Shown piece by piece: positions 34,951 through 42,759 of a DNA stretch of 64,000 bases. This DNA is from JAWWPG01 sp963820035 (GTDB lineage Bacteria > Actinomycetota > Actinomycetes > Propionibacteriales > Nocardioidaceae). A program made the position numbers and the translations under genes. Within the stretch, counting starts at the first letter, position 1; each line of letters starts with the position of its first letter. The notes under the pieces were generated by a model. It was not told where the DNA came from and ran no database searches. It saw only the letters and a program-made list of their open reading frames with translations. The stretch lies in assembly GCA_963820035.1 (NCBI GenBank), contig CAWFYK010000004.1, forward strand, positions 186,001 to 250,000, read 5' to 3'.

Positions 34951-35343
34951 ATGCCCGTGAGTGGCAACTTCGACCCTGCCGAGATTGAGTCGACGCTGAG
35001 AGACCTTGAGCGGTTGCTCGTGGACCCGAACAACGCGGTCCGCGTGCTGTACACGCAAGATGCGATCTTGATGAATGGTGGGCCGCCTGTGCGTGGGCAC
35101 AAGGAACTCTTGGCCCGCGAGGACGTTCTGCCGCTTTATGACGCTGTCATCTGTCCGGAGTCGATTGTGGGTGAAGGCCGCTTAGCGTCGGTGTTCGGGC
35201 ACTTCTCCTGCGCTATCCTGCCGGATCCCGCGGCTGAGAAAGTCGATGTCGCGTGTCATTTCATGCTGGTCCTCCGCAAAGAAGTCGATGGGGTCTGGAG
35301 AGTTGCCCGCGAGTGCCTCGTCGAGGATGCACCCCCGGAATAG
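34951..35343 (+). CDS. NTF2/SnoaL-like protein (DUF4440 type)
   Basis: A 130-residue protein with the helix then curved sheet of the NTF2 fold: VRVLYTQDAILMNGGPPVRGHKELL, later VACHFMLVLRKEVDGVWRVARECL. Family members are small enzymes or ligand-binding proteins; none can be specified here. It stands alone with its own promoter. Confidence 0.75.
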   Translation: MPVSGNFDPAEIESTLRDLERLLVDPNNAVRVLYTQDAILMNGGPPVRGHKELLAREDVLPLYDAVICPESIVGEGRLASVFGHFSCAILPDPAAEKVDVACHFMLVLRKEVDGVWRVARECLVEDAPPE

Positions 35344-35538
35344 GTGCTCGGCCCAAGATAGCGATGCAGTGCCCACCCGTGCCGATCGCACCAGAGCGTG
35401 GACTATGGCGCCGCCGTGAACGCTCATCAAGCAGGTCCGGGCGCTCGGTGCGACCTGCTGACTGCTGGCAGATAGCCGTGCCCGCAGCGCGGCATGACGC
35501 GCCAGCAGGGGACGTGCGAGGGTGCCTTCGGCGGGCTG

Positions 35539-36136
35539 CTACAGCTCGGCCGACACATCCCAGATCTGCCCGCTGGCATCGGTATCCAGATGCGCAACGA
35601 GAGATCGGGCTGCGTGCTCGGGGGTGAGTAGCTCACCGTCGTTATAGGCGTGGACCGCCCACTCGTGCACTTCTGGGTGCCGACGTTCGCGGGGTGGCCC
35701 CGAAGGTAGGCGAACATGTCGGTGTGCACCGATCCGGGGCGGAACACGTTGACGGTGACGCCGCTGTCGACCAGTTCAGCGGCCAAGTTCAGGGGGCGCG
35801 CTTCGAGCGCGGACTTACTGGTGACATAGGCGTTGGCGGGCGGCGCCGACCGGTGCCGGGGTCGACGCATTGTTGATCAGGATCTGTACGCTACCGACTG
35901 CTGGTCACTCGTCGTACAACCTCCGGGAGTCCGCTGAATTCCCCGAGGTCGGCTTGGACGACGAGGCCGGTCCCTCCGATCTCGCGTACGCGCTCGGAAG
36001 TCTCCTCCAGATCGTCACGAGACCGGGCCAAAAGAGCGACGGGGACGCCAGCGTGGGCCAGTTCCAGGGCCGTGGCACGACCGATGCCACGTCCTGCTCC
36101 GGTCACCAATGCGGTTCTTCCTTCGAGGGCGGACAT
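35539..36136 (-). pseudogene. Short-chain dehydrogenase, frameshifted
   Basis: The first part (from ATG at 36136) encodes an intact SDR N-terminus, MSALEGRTALVTGAGRGIG. Near 35,880 the frame changes and continues with NAYVTSKSALEAR (the Tyr-x3-Lys site) and TVNVFRPGSVHTDM. Near 35,680 it changes again and ends with GQIWDVSAEL and a TAG at 35539. The full length would be close to a normal 230 to 250-residue SDR, so two small indels, not deletion, inactivated it. Confidence 0.8.
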
Positions 36137-36304
36137 GGGCCCTATAGTGGCCCGAAACCGTGAAGCAGGTATGACTTGACATCGCCTTTGCGTGCGGTTC
36201 GAACTGCGCCGCCACGCGGCGTATGACGTACCGCGCGGTCGATCGGATGGCGGCGTGTGAGTGTGCTGACCGTATGGCGGACAGCCCGGCCGCGGCTGTG
36301 AGCC

Positions 36305-36829
36305 TCACCTGTCAGGGAAGGTGACCAGAGGCGCGTCCATTGGGCCGGGATAGGTCCAGTGGACGCCCTGCGCGACCCGCTGGGTCAGGATTGCGACGGA
36401 CGGTTCCGAGAGCGGTCTGTAGGGCAACTCGCGGAGCAGCCTTGTTGCTTCTCGGGTGGGAAACCAGCGAGCATCCTGGATCAATCCGTCAGGATCGTCG
36501 ACGCTCAGGGTCGGATCGTCCACGTCGACGGTGAAGTTCCACGCCCGGCTGATCTTGTCAGGACCTGCGACCTCGGAAGTTCCATAGAGGACGAGGTCGG
36601 CGGCTATGACGACAAGTCCGGTCTCCTCGGCCAACTCTCGGCATGCACCCTCGAGAGGGGTCTCGTCGTCCTCAATCCTGCCGCTCGGGATGTTCCAGTG
36701 GGCCCCGCCCCAACGGGGGTACTCCTCGCGGACCAGTACAACGCGACCCTCGTGGGATGCGAGGACCCCGGCGTATCGCGGGTGGTGGCTCGTCGTCGGC
36801 ACCGGATCATTCAACCTCAGCCCATGCAT
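36305..36829 (-). CDS. NUDIX hydrolase
   Basis: A 174-residue protein with a complete NUDIX box, GRIEDDETPLEG then CRELAEETGL. It is preceded by WGGAHWNIPSG as in ADP-ribose or MutT-like members. The start was placed at MHGLRLND; an upstream Met adds eight residues. Substrate unknown. It is one of the intact genes of the island. Confidence 0.88.
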   Translation of the reverse strand: MHGLRLNDPVPTTSHHPRYAGVLASHEGRVVLVREEYPRWGGAHWNIPSGRIEDDETPLEGACRELAEETGLVVIAADLVLYGTSEVAGPDKISRAWNFTVDVDDPTLSVDDPDGLIQDARWFPTREATRLLRELPYRPLSEPSVAILTQRVAQGVHWTYPGPMDAPLVTFPDR

Positions 36830-36892
36830 GCTGATCGGGAGACCCGCGTCCACTCGCGGCGCAATGGGGCACCTTTGCCCAGTGCGGTGCGG

Positions 36893-37333
36893 TCAAGGAT
36901 GGGTGACCCAGGCGATCGTCGGATGCCTGCCCGCCCAGGTCCTGACGTCGGGCGGGAACATCGCATTGAAGCGGGCATCGCCTGGCCCGGTGTCGTCGGG
37001 TATCTCGTCGGCCTTAGGAGGGTCGCCCGTGGTGACAGCTATTTGCACGAGTGACATGGAAACCGGTGCGCCGGGCTCCCAGCGGCCGCGGCAGAAGCTC
37101 CAGGCGTAGATGCTCTTGACCTCATCGACGCGGGTAGCGCCGGCTGGCGAGACCCCGAATGCACGGGCCGTGCAGGGGATCTGCTCCACCAACGAATCTG
37201 CGTGGCCGGCCATCGTGTCCAGTGCGGCCCCGAAGCGGCCGTCCGGGAGGCGCTGCTGTGGCACGGAAGGGCTACTGCAGCCCACGAGGGCGACGCCGAC
37301 CGCCGCCGTGACGACAGTAAGGCGTTTGGTCAC
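36893..37333 (-). CDS. Small lipoprotein of unknown function
   Basis: A 146-residue protein with a lipoprotein signal: MTKRLTVVTAAVGVALVGCSS, cleavage before Cys19 (lipobox LVGC). It should be lipid-anchored outside the membrane. The mature part has two further cysteines that could pair. The family is not recognised. The upstream stretch 37,334-37,613 shows no gene. Confidence 0.75.
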   Translation of the reverse strand: MTKRLTVVTAAVGVALVGCSSPSVPQQRLPDGRFGAALDTMAGHADSLVEQIPCTARAFGVSPAGATRVDEVKSIYAWSFCRGRWEPGAPVSMSLVQIAVTTGDPPKADEIPDDTGPGDARFNAMFPPDVRTWAGRHPTIAWVTHP

Positions 37334-37613
37334 GTCGGCGCGCCTTTCAGTTGCGGGGCATCCGATCGTATAGCGCCCACGGGCCGGCGCAGCCCAAACG
37401 CAGGGACCGCGCGTGGCGCCGCGTCAACCGCGTACCGGGTTGGGGACAACCTGACACCTGTCCGCCCCTGATTCGGCCCAACTTGTCCGCAGCCCGCGGT
37501 TTGAACGACGCGCGCGCATCGCGGACAGGCGTGACTCGGAACGCGGATGGGGGTCGTGTCAGGGTGGCGACCGCGTGGCGGGTGCGATCAGCTGAGCCAT
37601 GCCGGGCAGGAAT

Positions 37614-38270
37614 TCACACGGTCGCCTTACCAGGTAAGTCGTCGTCATACGCCACATGGAACGCTTCAAGGCGCTCATCGGCCGGATGGCAGCGGCGATA
37701 GGCTCCGAGCATGCGACGAGGGTGCTGTCCCAGTCGATCTCCGTTGCGATGCACCATGAATGTCGATCGGCCAGATGAGGTTCGCCGACTGGGGTCCGAT
37801 CGAATCCATCCCCGGCCACTGCATGAAGGCACCCTTCGGCGCAGCGAAGAGCCGGTAAGAACGTCCACCCCAACCCGGCATGAGACTGGCCTGTCTACCT
37901 GCATTGTCCAAATGCCCCAGCCATCCCAGACGCTGTAGACCACGTCGCCGCCAGCCGGGCAGTGCTCCAGGGTGGCGGTCAGGGTGTCCGCAGGCGCCGA
38001 ACCCTCCTCAGGGTCATCGGAGTCGCAGCCGGTCGTCGAAGTGGGGAGCGATACTTCCCCACTGCACAAGGGGATGGACCACTTTGCCGTCCGCGCGTGC
38101 CACGGCATCCCAGGGCGTCCATGACCGGCCGGGTGGAGAACTCGCACCACCTTCGCGAACCCGGTCGGCACCACCGACCCAACCCGTACACCGGTTCCGC
38201 CATGGTTCGACAAACGCCGGTTGAGCCAGTCGCCGAGAGCCCCGTCGCCGAGTCGACGCGGTTCATCCAT
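37614..38270 (-). pseudogene. Conserved hypothetical protein, multiple frameshifts
   Basis: Likeness to an actinobacterial hypothetical family is spread over three frames. VVPTGFAKVVRVLHPAG and VVYSVWDGWG lie in one frame, and GWGGRSYRLFAAPKG then FMQWPGMDSIGPQSANLIWP in a second. A third frame has WCIATEIDWDSTLVACSE, and the end (LEAFHVAYDDDL) returns to the first. At least three indels are needed. The family pattern (V-P-x-G-F, W-x-G-W-G, A-x-E-x-D-x-D-S-T) is known to me without a function. Confidence 0.7.
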
Positions 38271-38391
38271 AGCGCAAGGATGGACGTCTGAGAGAGCCGC
38301 CGCCACCCCAATCAGGGCAGAACAGGACGCCGATCCTAGAAGCGACCACGCCCACACACGCGGCGCATGATGCTAGGCCCGGCAGAGGTCC

Positions 38392-38802
38392 TCATGAACG
38401 GAGACGCTCATTCGCCTGTCCGGTCACCTCCGTTATCAGTTCGAAGTCCTTGTCGAGGTGGAGCACAGTCAGCCCTGCAAGTTCGGCGGTGGCCGCAATG
38501 AGCAGGTCCGGGATCGAAGGAGCGCGGTGATGCCCGCGGCTCGCCAGGAGCATTTGCACTTCGAGTGACCGATCTTCGATCGCGGGAGTCAGGTACTCAA
38601 CCGGCATCATCGAGATCGGTGGAGTATCGAACGCCCAACGCGCCTCGGCGGCGGTCCGCGCCGAATAGCCGACCTCGAGTCGGGTCATGGTCGTGATCCT
38701 GACCAGCCCGCGTTCAATGCGGCTAGCCCAGTCCACGGCATCGCGACTGTTCCCCAGCCGCACCAACGCAGACTTGTCGACCAGCCAGTCGTTCACTGCC
38801 AC
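38392..38802 (-). CDS. vapC: PIN-domain toxin (VapC-like)
   Basis: A roughly 135-residue PIN ribonuclease. It has the conserved acidic residues: Asp in WLVDKSAL, Glu in TRLEVGYS, Asp in IPDLLIAATAE and Asp in HLDKDFELI. It should cleave RNA when freed from its antitoxin. GTG codons at 38802 and 38796 are both possible; the second overlaps the vapB stop in a GTGA, which favours coupling. It appears intact, unlike the other toxin loci in this island. Confidence 0.9.
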   Translation of the reverse strand: MAVNDWLVDKSALVRLGNSRDAVDWASRIERGLVRITTMTRLEVGYSARTAAEARWAFDTPPISMMPVEYLTPAIEDRSLEVQMLLASRGHHRAPSIPDLLIAATAELAGLTVLHLDKDFELITEVTGQANERLRS

Positions 38803-39014
38803 GCGGCGTCCATCACGTCGTCGTCGGCCAGGTCGGCGAACCTGTCGGCGAACGCGCGAAGGTCATTGACGGAGACGGGCGCGCTCGCCGTAGCGGCGTC
38901 GGCCGCCAGCCGTCTGCGGATGTACTCGACGCGGGAGATCCCCAGTCGCGCCGCGTGCGCGTCGACCCCGGCCAGCACGCCGTCGGGAACATCGCGAATC
39001 AACACGTCTGCCAT
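38793..39014 (-). CDS. vapB: Ribbon-helix-helix antitoxin (VapB/FitA-like)
   Basis: A 73-residue protein with N-terminal strand MADVLIRDVPDGVLAGVD and helix ISRVEYIRRRL (ribbon-helix-helix), then a C-terminal tail that would wrap the toxin. The ATG at 39014 has GGGAGG 8 nt upstream. It precedes and overlaps vapC. A palindromic site directly upstream fits autoregulation. Confidence 0.9.
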   Translation of the reverse strand: MADVLIRDVPDGVLAGVDAHAARLGISRVEYIRRRLAADAATASAPVSVNDLRAFADRFADLADDDVMDAAWQ

Positions 39015-39030
39015 CTCGACACCTCCCTTC

Positions 39031-39046
39031 GATATCGCATGATATC
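39031..39046. promoter_or_regulatory. Candidate VapBC operator
   Basis: GATATCGCATGATATC, two GATATC half-sites separated by 4 nt, lies 16 to 32 nt upstream of the vapB start. Ribbon-helix-helix antitoxins usually bind such short inverted sites. It may overlap the -10 region. Confidence 0.5.
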
Positions 39047-39143
39047 ACCACCTGCGGCGTCGTGAGGAGACGGCGACGAACCTTGCGTCATAGTGGGCGG
39101 TGTTGGGCGAAAGGACACTGCGGTCGGGAGATCCCCTGCCGTG

Positions 39144-39464
39144 CTAGACGCCTGCGACGTAGGCGGTGAGGAAGTGGACGCCGTGTCGGTCGAGGTTGCC
39201 GCGTGCTCGGTCGTAGTGTTCGGTGGTGCGTGGGTCGGCGTCGCGGGCCAGGAACTGGGCGTCGCGGAGCGGGACGCCGGCGTCGAGGGCGTCGGTGATG
39301 GCGGCATCGCGCAGTGAGTACGGGCTGATGTGACGAGGGATGGCTGCGGCTTTCGCGATCCGGGCGACCATCCGGTGGGCGTCACGCCTGTCGATGGGCT
39401 TGCCAGACAGCGGGCGCAGCACGAGTCGGCCGTCGGTTCGTCGCGCGTCGCCGTGCCCTACTGT
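39144..39464 (-). pseudogene. Tyrosine recombinase, C-terminal fragment
   Basis: About 105 codons of the catalytic domain end: DGRLVLRPLSGKPIDRRDAH, then HISPYSLRDAAITDALDAGV, then ARDADPRTTEHYDRARGNLDRH with the nucleophile Tyr. Normal members carry the box Arg and two-thirds more protein upstream; here that part is missing and the nucleoside phosphorylase gene abuts. It is a second integrase remnant, different from the one beside tRNA-Gly. Confidence 0.82.
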
Positions 39465-40244
39465 TCACAGCGATTGGGCGGCCTCCACTGCCACCCAGAA
39501 CAGTCTTTCTCGAGCCTCTTGCGCGGACATCCACCCGCGGTCGTCCCACGTGTGTCCGGCCAGCGAGTCGCTGGCCAGCAGCAGGTGACCGAACATCACG
39601 TTGCGAAACCTAGCGACGGCCATCAGCGCTGCTGCTTCCATTTCTACGACAACGCAACCCTCACCGACCCGGCGGTCCGCACGGCCGCGGGTCTCTCGAT
39701 AGATCGCATCAGTGGTCCACGTTCGGCCCAGGACATGAGCGACACCCCCGCGCTGAAGCGATGCGACCATGGTTGCTACGGCGTGGGCGTCGGCGTCAAT
39801 AGTCCGACTCGCAGGCACGTAATGGTGCGACGTGCCTTCATCACGTAGGGCGCTGTTGACAACTACGGCATGCCCCTTCACGAGGTCGGGAACCAACGCG
39901 CCGGAGCCTCCGCATGCGATGAGTCGCCGACAACCCATCGCTATGACCTCCTCCAGGAATGCGGCGGCCAACGGCGCTCCCACACCCGGTTGAAGAACCG
40001 CCACTCTGTGGCCGGAGACCTCGATGTCCCACACGGACGTCGACCCGGCCTCGTTCGACAGCACCGCCCTACGTCGGGCGCCTGGTCGGACCGCAACCGT
40101 CTCGGCAACGACATCTCCGAAGAAACACAAGACCCCGCACTCAGGGAGCTTGACGTCGGGAACGACCAGAGCGGGCTGGAGCAAACCTTCGGACTCGAAG
40201 TCACCTTCCAGCAGCGGCAAGTTCACCAGCCGATTATGTCCCAA
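39465..40244 (-). CDS. Nucleoside phosphorylase
   Basis: A 259-residue PNP/UDP phosphorylase family protein. It has LQPGVGAPLAAAFLEEVIAMG, CGGSGALVPDL, RDEGTSHHY, RTWTTDAIYRET and VVEMEAAALMAVA (the purine or pyrimidine site Glu-Met-Glu). It should split a nucleoside with phosphate in the cytosol; which base is unclear. The start codon at 40244 has no strong alternative. It sits between two toxin loci and may have replaced the front of the integrase gene. Confidence 0.85.
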   Translation of the reverse strand: MGHNRLVNLPLLEGDFESEGLLQPALVVPDVKLPECGVLCFFGDVVAETVAVRPGARRRAVLSNEAGSTSVWDIEVSGHRVAVLQPGVGAPLAAAFLEEVIAMGCRRLIACGGSGALVPDLVKGHAVVVNSALRDEGTSHHYVPASRTIDADAHAVATMVASLQRGGVAHVLGRTWTTDAIYRETRGRADRRVGEGCVVVEMEAAALMAVARFRNVMFGHLLLASDSLAGHTWDDRGWMSAQEARERLFWVAVEAAQSL

Positions 40245-40483
40245 GGCGCCCGACAGCCCGTTGGATCTGTCACGTCACACATCACCGGTTTCCGACTCGG
40301 CGAACACCCCGCGCTTTGCTGCCTACGGGTGTCCTGGGACCGTCATTCTGGGTGGACGGAGGCATACTCGCGGGCGTACTCCGCATCCGACAGGTCGCTC
40401 CCTGCCGCTACCTCGAGGTCCTGGGCCGTCGCGGAAGTGCATCCTGGGTCAGCGCTACCGGCAAGGTTCAGCTGGACTCAACG

Positions 40484-40729
40484 ATACGGAAGACTTCGAT
40501 CTCGATCCCTGACGCGACCTTCGAGGGGGCCACCAAGCGTGCGCGCGAGCTCGGGATCAGTCGCTCCGAGTTCTTCAGTACGGCAGCGCGCCGCTACCTC
40601 GACGAGCTGGCGCGCGAGTCGCTCACCAGCCAGATCGACCAGGCTCTTGACCTTCCCGGCTCTGACGACGACGCCTCGACGGCGGCCGTGTGGGCTGGCC
40701 GCCACCAGCTCAAGGACCAGGACTGGTGA
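40484..40729 (+). pseudogene. Ribbon-helix-helix antitoxin (MazE-like), start lost
   Basis: The frame encodes a normal antitoxin from its first strand: RKTSISIPDATFEGATKRA, then GISRSEFFSTAARRYLDEL. Family members begin right there with Met, but here the codon is ATA (40484) and no ATG, GTG or TTG lies near enough to serve. The tail HQLKDQDW ends in a stop that overlaps the toxin GTG (GTGA). Either ATA is used or the gene is dead. The downstream toxin is clearly broken. The stretch 40,245-40,483 holds nothing recognisable. Confidence 0.65.
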
Positions 40730-41007
40730 TTAGCGGGGCGCGATCCACTGGATCGACGTCGGCGTCGCCCGCAGCAGTAGAACGCCAAGCGCCGTCCGGT
40801 CCTGGTCGTCGAGGCAGACCCTTCGGCGAGAACCGCCTCAACACCACACTGGCCGTCGTCATCACCTTGAACACCACCAACGCACCGTTGCCCGGCAACT
40901 TCTTCCTGCCCGCCTCCCGGAATACCTCATGCATGAAGTCGACAGTGGACTCCGGCTCGTACTCAGTCTCTGACGTGCCGCGCTGGGTGAGCCCTGTCCA
41001 TGCCTAG
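40726..41007 (+). pseudogene. MazF-like toxin, frameshifted
   Basis: RGAIHWIDVGVARSS lies in one frame. RPFGENRLNTTLAVVITLNTT followed by APLPGNFFLPAS lies in another, matching the MazF core order (R-G-x-x-W-x-D, then N-R-x-x-T-x-x-V). At least two single-base losses separate the pieces. The GTG at 40726 overlaps the antitoxin stop, as in active mazEF pairs. Confidence 0.72.
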
Positions 41008-41188
41008 CTGAACTCGACCTCAGAGGGCAACGATGCAGTCTCCGCCGACGGCCACGCGGACGATTCCGGTTCCCCCACGATGCGAGGCGCGCCCCCGGAT
41101 TCTCAGACTCCTACACGCACGCCGACCGCTCGGCTGCGGCCCGCTCGCCTCTGGTAGTGGAGTTGACTCCCTTGACGCTTGGGGCCCG

Positions 41189-41884
41189 TGCACTACGAAG
41201 TCCTACGGTCGGGCGCGTGGCATCGTCAGGGTGGACCTGATCGTCGAGCCCGGGCAAGTGATGGGTCCGGTAGGGGCGAATGGTGCCGGCACGACGACGT
41301 TGATGCGAATGCTGCTCGACTTCATCCGTCCAACCTCGAGGTCGTTGACGGTGTTCGGCCATGACAGCGTGCGCGACTCGGTTGAGGTGAGGCGGCTGGC
41401 AACTTACCTCCCATTGTTGCTCGTCGTGTTCGTGCCGATCTGGTATCTCGTCATGTACGCCATGGCGGGTCATGCGCCGCTGACGTTCAAGCTGTTCTCC
41501 ACGGGTCGGCTCCTCCGCGTCGACGGCGGCGACCTGACGTTGATCACGGCAGGCCTGAACGCGCTGACCATCATCGTGGGTTTCGCCGTCTTCGACGCGG
41601 TGCGGGTGCTTGTCAAGAGCGACCTGAAGGGTCTCTCTCATCATCATGGGCGGCCTGATGGACACCTTCCTGCAGAACCCGCTCGGCAACCCACTCGCCA
41701 ACAAACCGCTCCTGCAGTGGTTCCCGTCCTCCGGCCCGACGCAGTTCGCAGTCGGAGGCTCGTTCGGACACACCGCGCTGTGGGGCACCTTGCCATCGGC
41801 CTGCTCTGGGCGGTCGGGCTGGCCGGTTGCGGGCTGGTCATCTTCCGCAACCGCACCCGCAGTCGCAGCCATCAGCCCCGCTGA
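41189..41884 (+). pseudogene. ABC transporter remnant (ATPase front fused to permease)
   Basis: It starts as an ATP-binding subunit (SYGRARGIVRVDLIVEPG, then GANGAGTTTLMRMLLDFIRP). The Walker A lysine is Thr, so ATP binding would fail. After SVRDSVEVRR it jumps to permease sequence (LPLLLVVFVPIWYLVMYAMAG, FAVFDAVRVLVKSDLKG). The end, GLMDTFLQNPLGNPLANKP and HLAIGLLWAVGLAGCGLVIF, is split over two frames. A large internal deletion and two frameshifts explain it. The stretch 41,008-41,188 is empty. Confidence 0.78.
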
Positions 41885-41893
41885 GACGCTTCG

Positions 41894-42691
41894 TCAACCG
41901 ACCTGATCTGACAATGCGTAGCGAACAGCGGCCGCGACCTGCGCAGTGGACCAGGTGGCGGCGGTTGCCTTGGCGTGCAGGTTGCGCAGCCCCTGGCCGG
42001 TGAGGAAGCCGTTCAGCTTGCCGGGCGGCGCCTGGCCATGGGTGTACGGGGTGCCGTCGTCCTCCCAGACGGCGTGGCCATCGGGTCCGAGCACCCAGAC
42101 GATGTCTTGGTGGGTGACGTCGTACGTCAGTGGCTTGCCGGTCATCCAGTCCCGCGGCGCGGGCGTGCCGGCCTCGGGCACCTTCTGGTAGGACACGCCG
42201 AAGAACGCCCACAGGGCATTGAGGTCCTTTGCGGGGCCGGTCACGAAGCGCCAGTTCGGCTGGGCGCCGTAGATCTTCTGGTACGCCGCCAACCGACGCC
42301 GCGTGTCGCGTTGCGGGTCGACCGTCACCTCGAGGATCTCGACTCGGTCAGTCAGCCCAGACTGTCGAAGGCTCGTGTCGAGCTGACTCATGTCGACGCT
42401 GGTAAGCGGGCAGATCTCCTGGCACAACGTGAGAAAGTCAACCAGGACGACAACCTTTCCCCGCAGCGACGCCAGCGTGACCCGCCGACCGTTCTGGTCG
42501 ACCAACGGAAGGGATCCGACGCTTGCCGGCACGGTTCGGTCAAGCACCGAGCCCACCGTCGGTGTGGCGTTTCCCCGGGTCGCCGCGCCGCCACCGGGCG
42601 AGCTTGAGCAGGCCGCAAGCACCGCACACAGAACGATCGCCGCCGTCAGACGGCGCAGCCGGGATGGCCGCGCCGGAATACTGCACCGCAC
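41894..42691 (-). CDS. SCO1/SenC family lipoprotein
   Basis: A 265-residue protein with a lipoprotein signal (lipobox LAAC near residue 27) and a thioredoxin-like SCO domain. The copper or redox motif is CQEIC, and the distal ligand His lies in DVTHQDIVWVL. SCO proteins deliver copper to cytochrome oxidase or act as membrane-bound thiol reductants. The GTG start at 42691 lies 69 nt from the end of the ClC gene, so the two may be co-transcribed. Confidence 0.88.
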   Translation of the reverse strand: MRCSIPARPSRLRRLTAAIVLCAVLAACSSSPGGGAATRGNATPTVGSVLDRTVPASVGSLPLVDQNGRRVTLASLRGKVVVLVDFLTLCQEICPLTSVDMSQLDTSLRQSGLTDRVEILEVTVDPQRDTRRRLAAYQKIYGAQPNWRFVTGPAKDLNALWAFFGVSYQKVPEAGTPAPRDWMTGKPLTYDVTHQDIVWVLGPDGHAVWEDDGTPYTHGQAPPGKLNGFLTGQGLRNLHAKATAATWSTAQVAAAVRYALSDQVG

Positions 42692-42759
42692 GGAAAAGGA
42701 GCCTTTCGTCGTTCGAGAACACTAGCCGGTGCCCGCCCGACCGGGCCTCGCCAGCCTAC

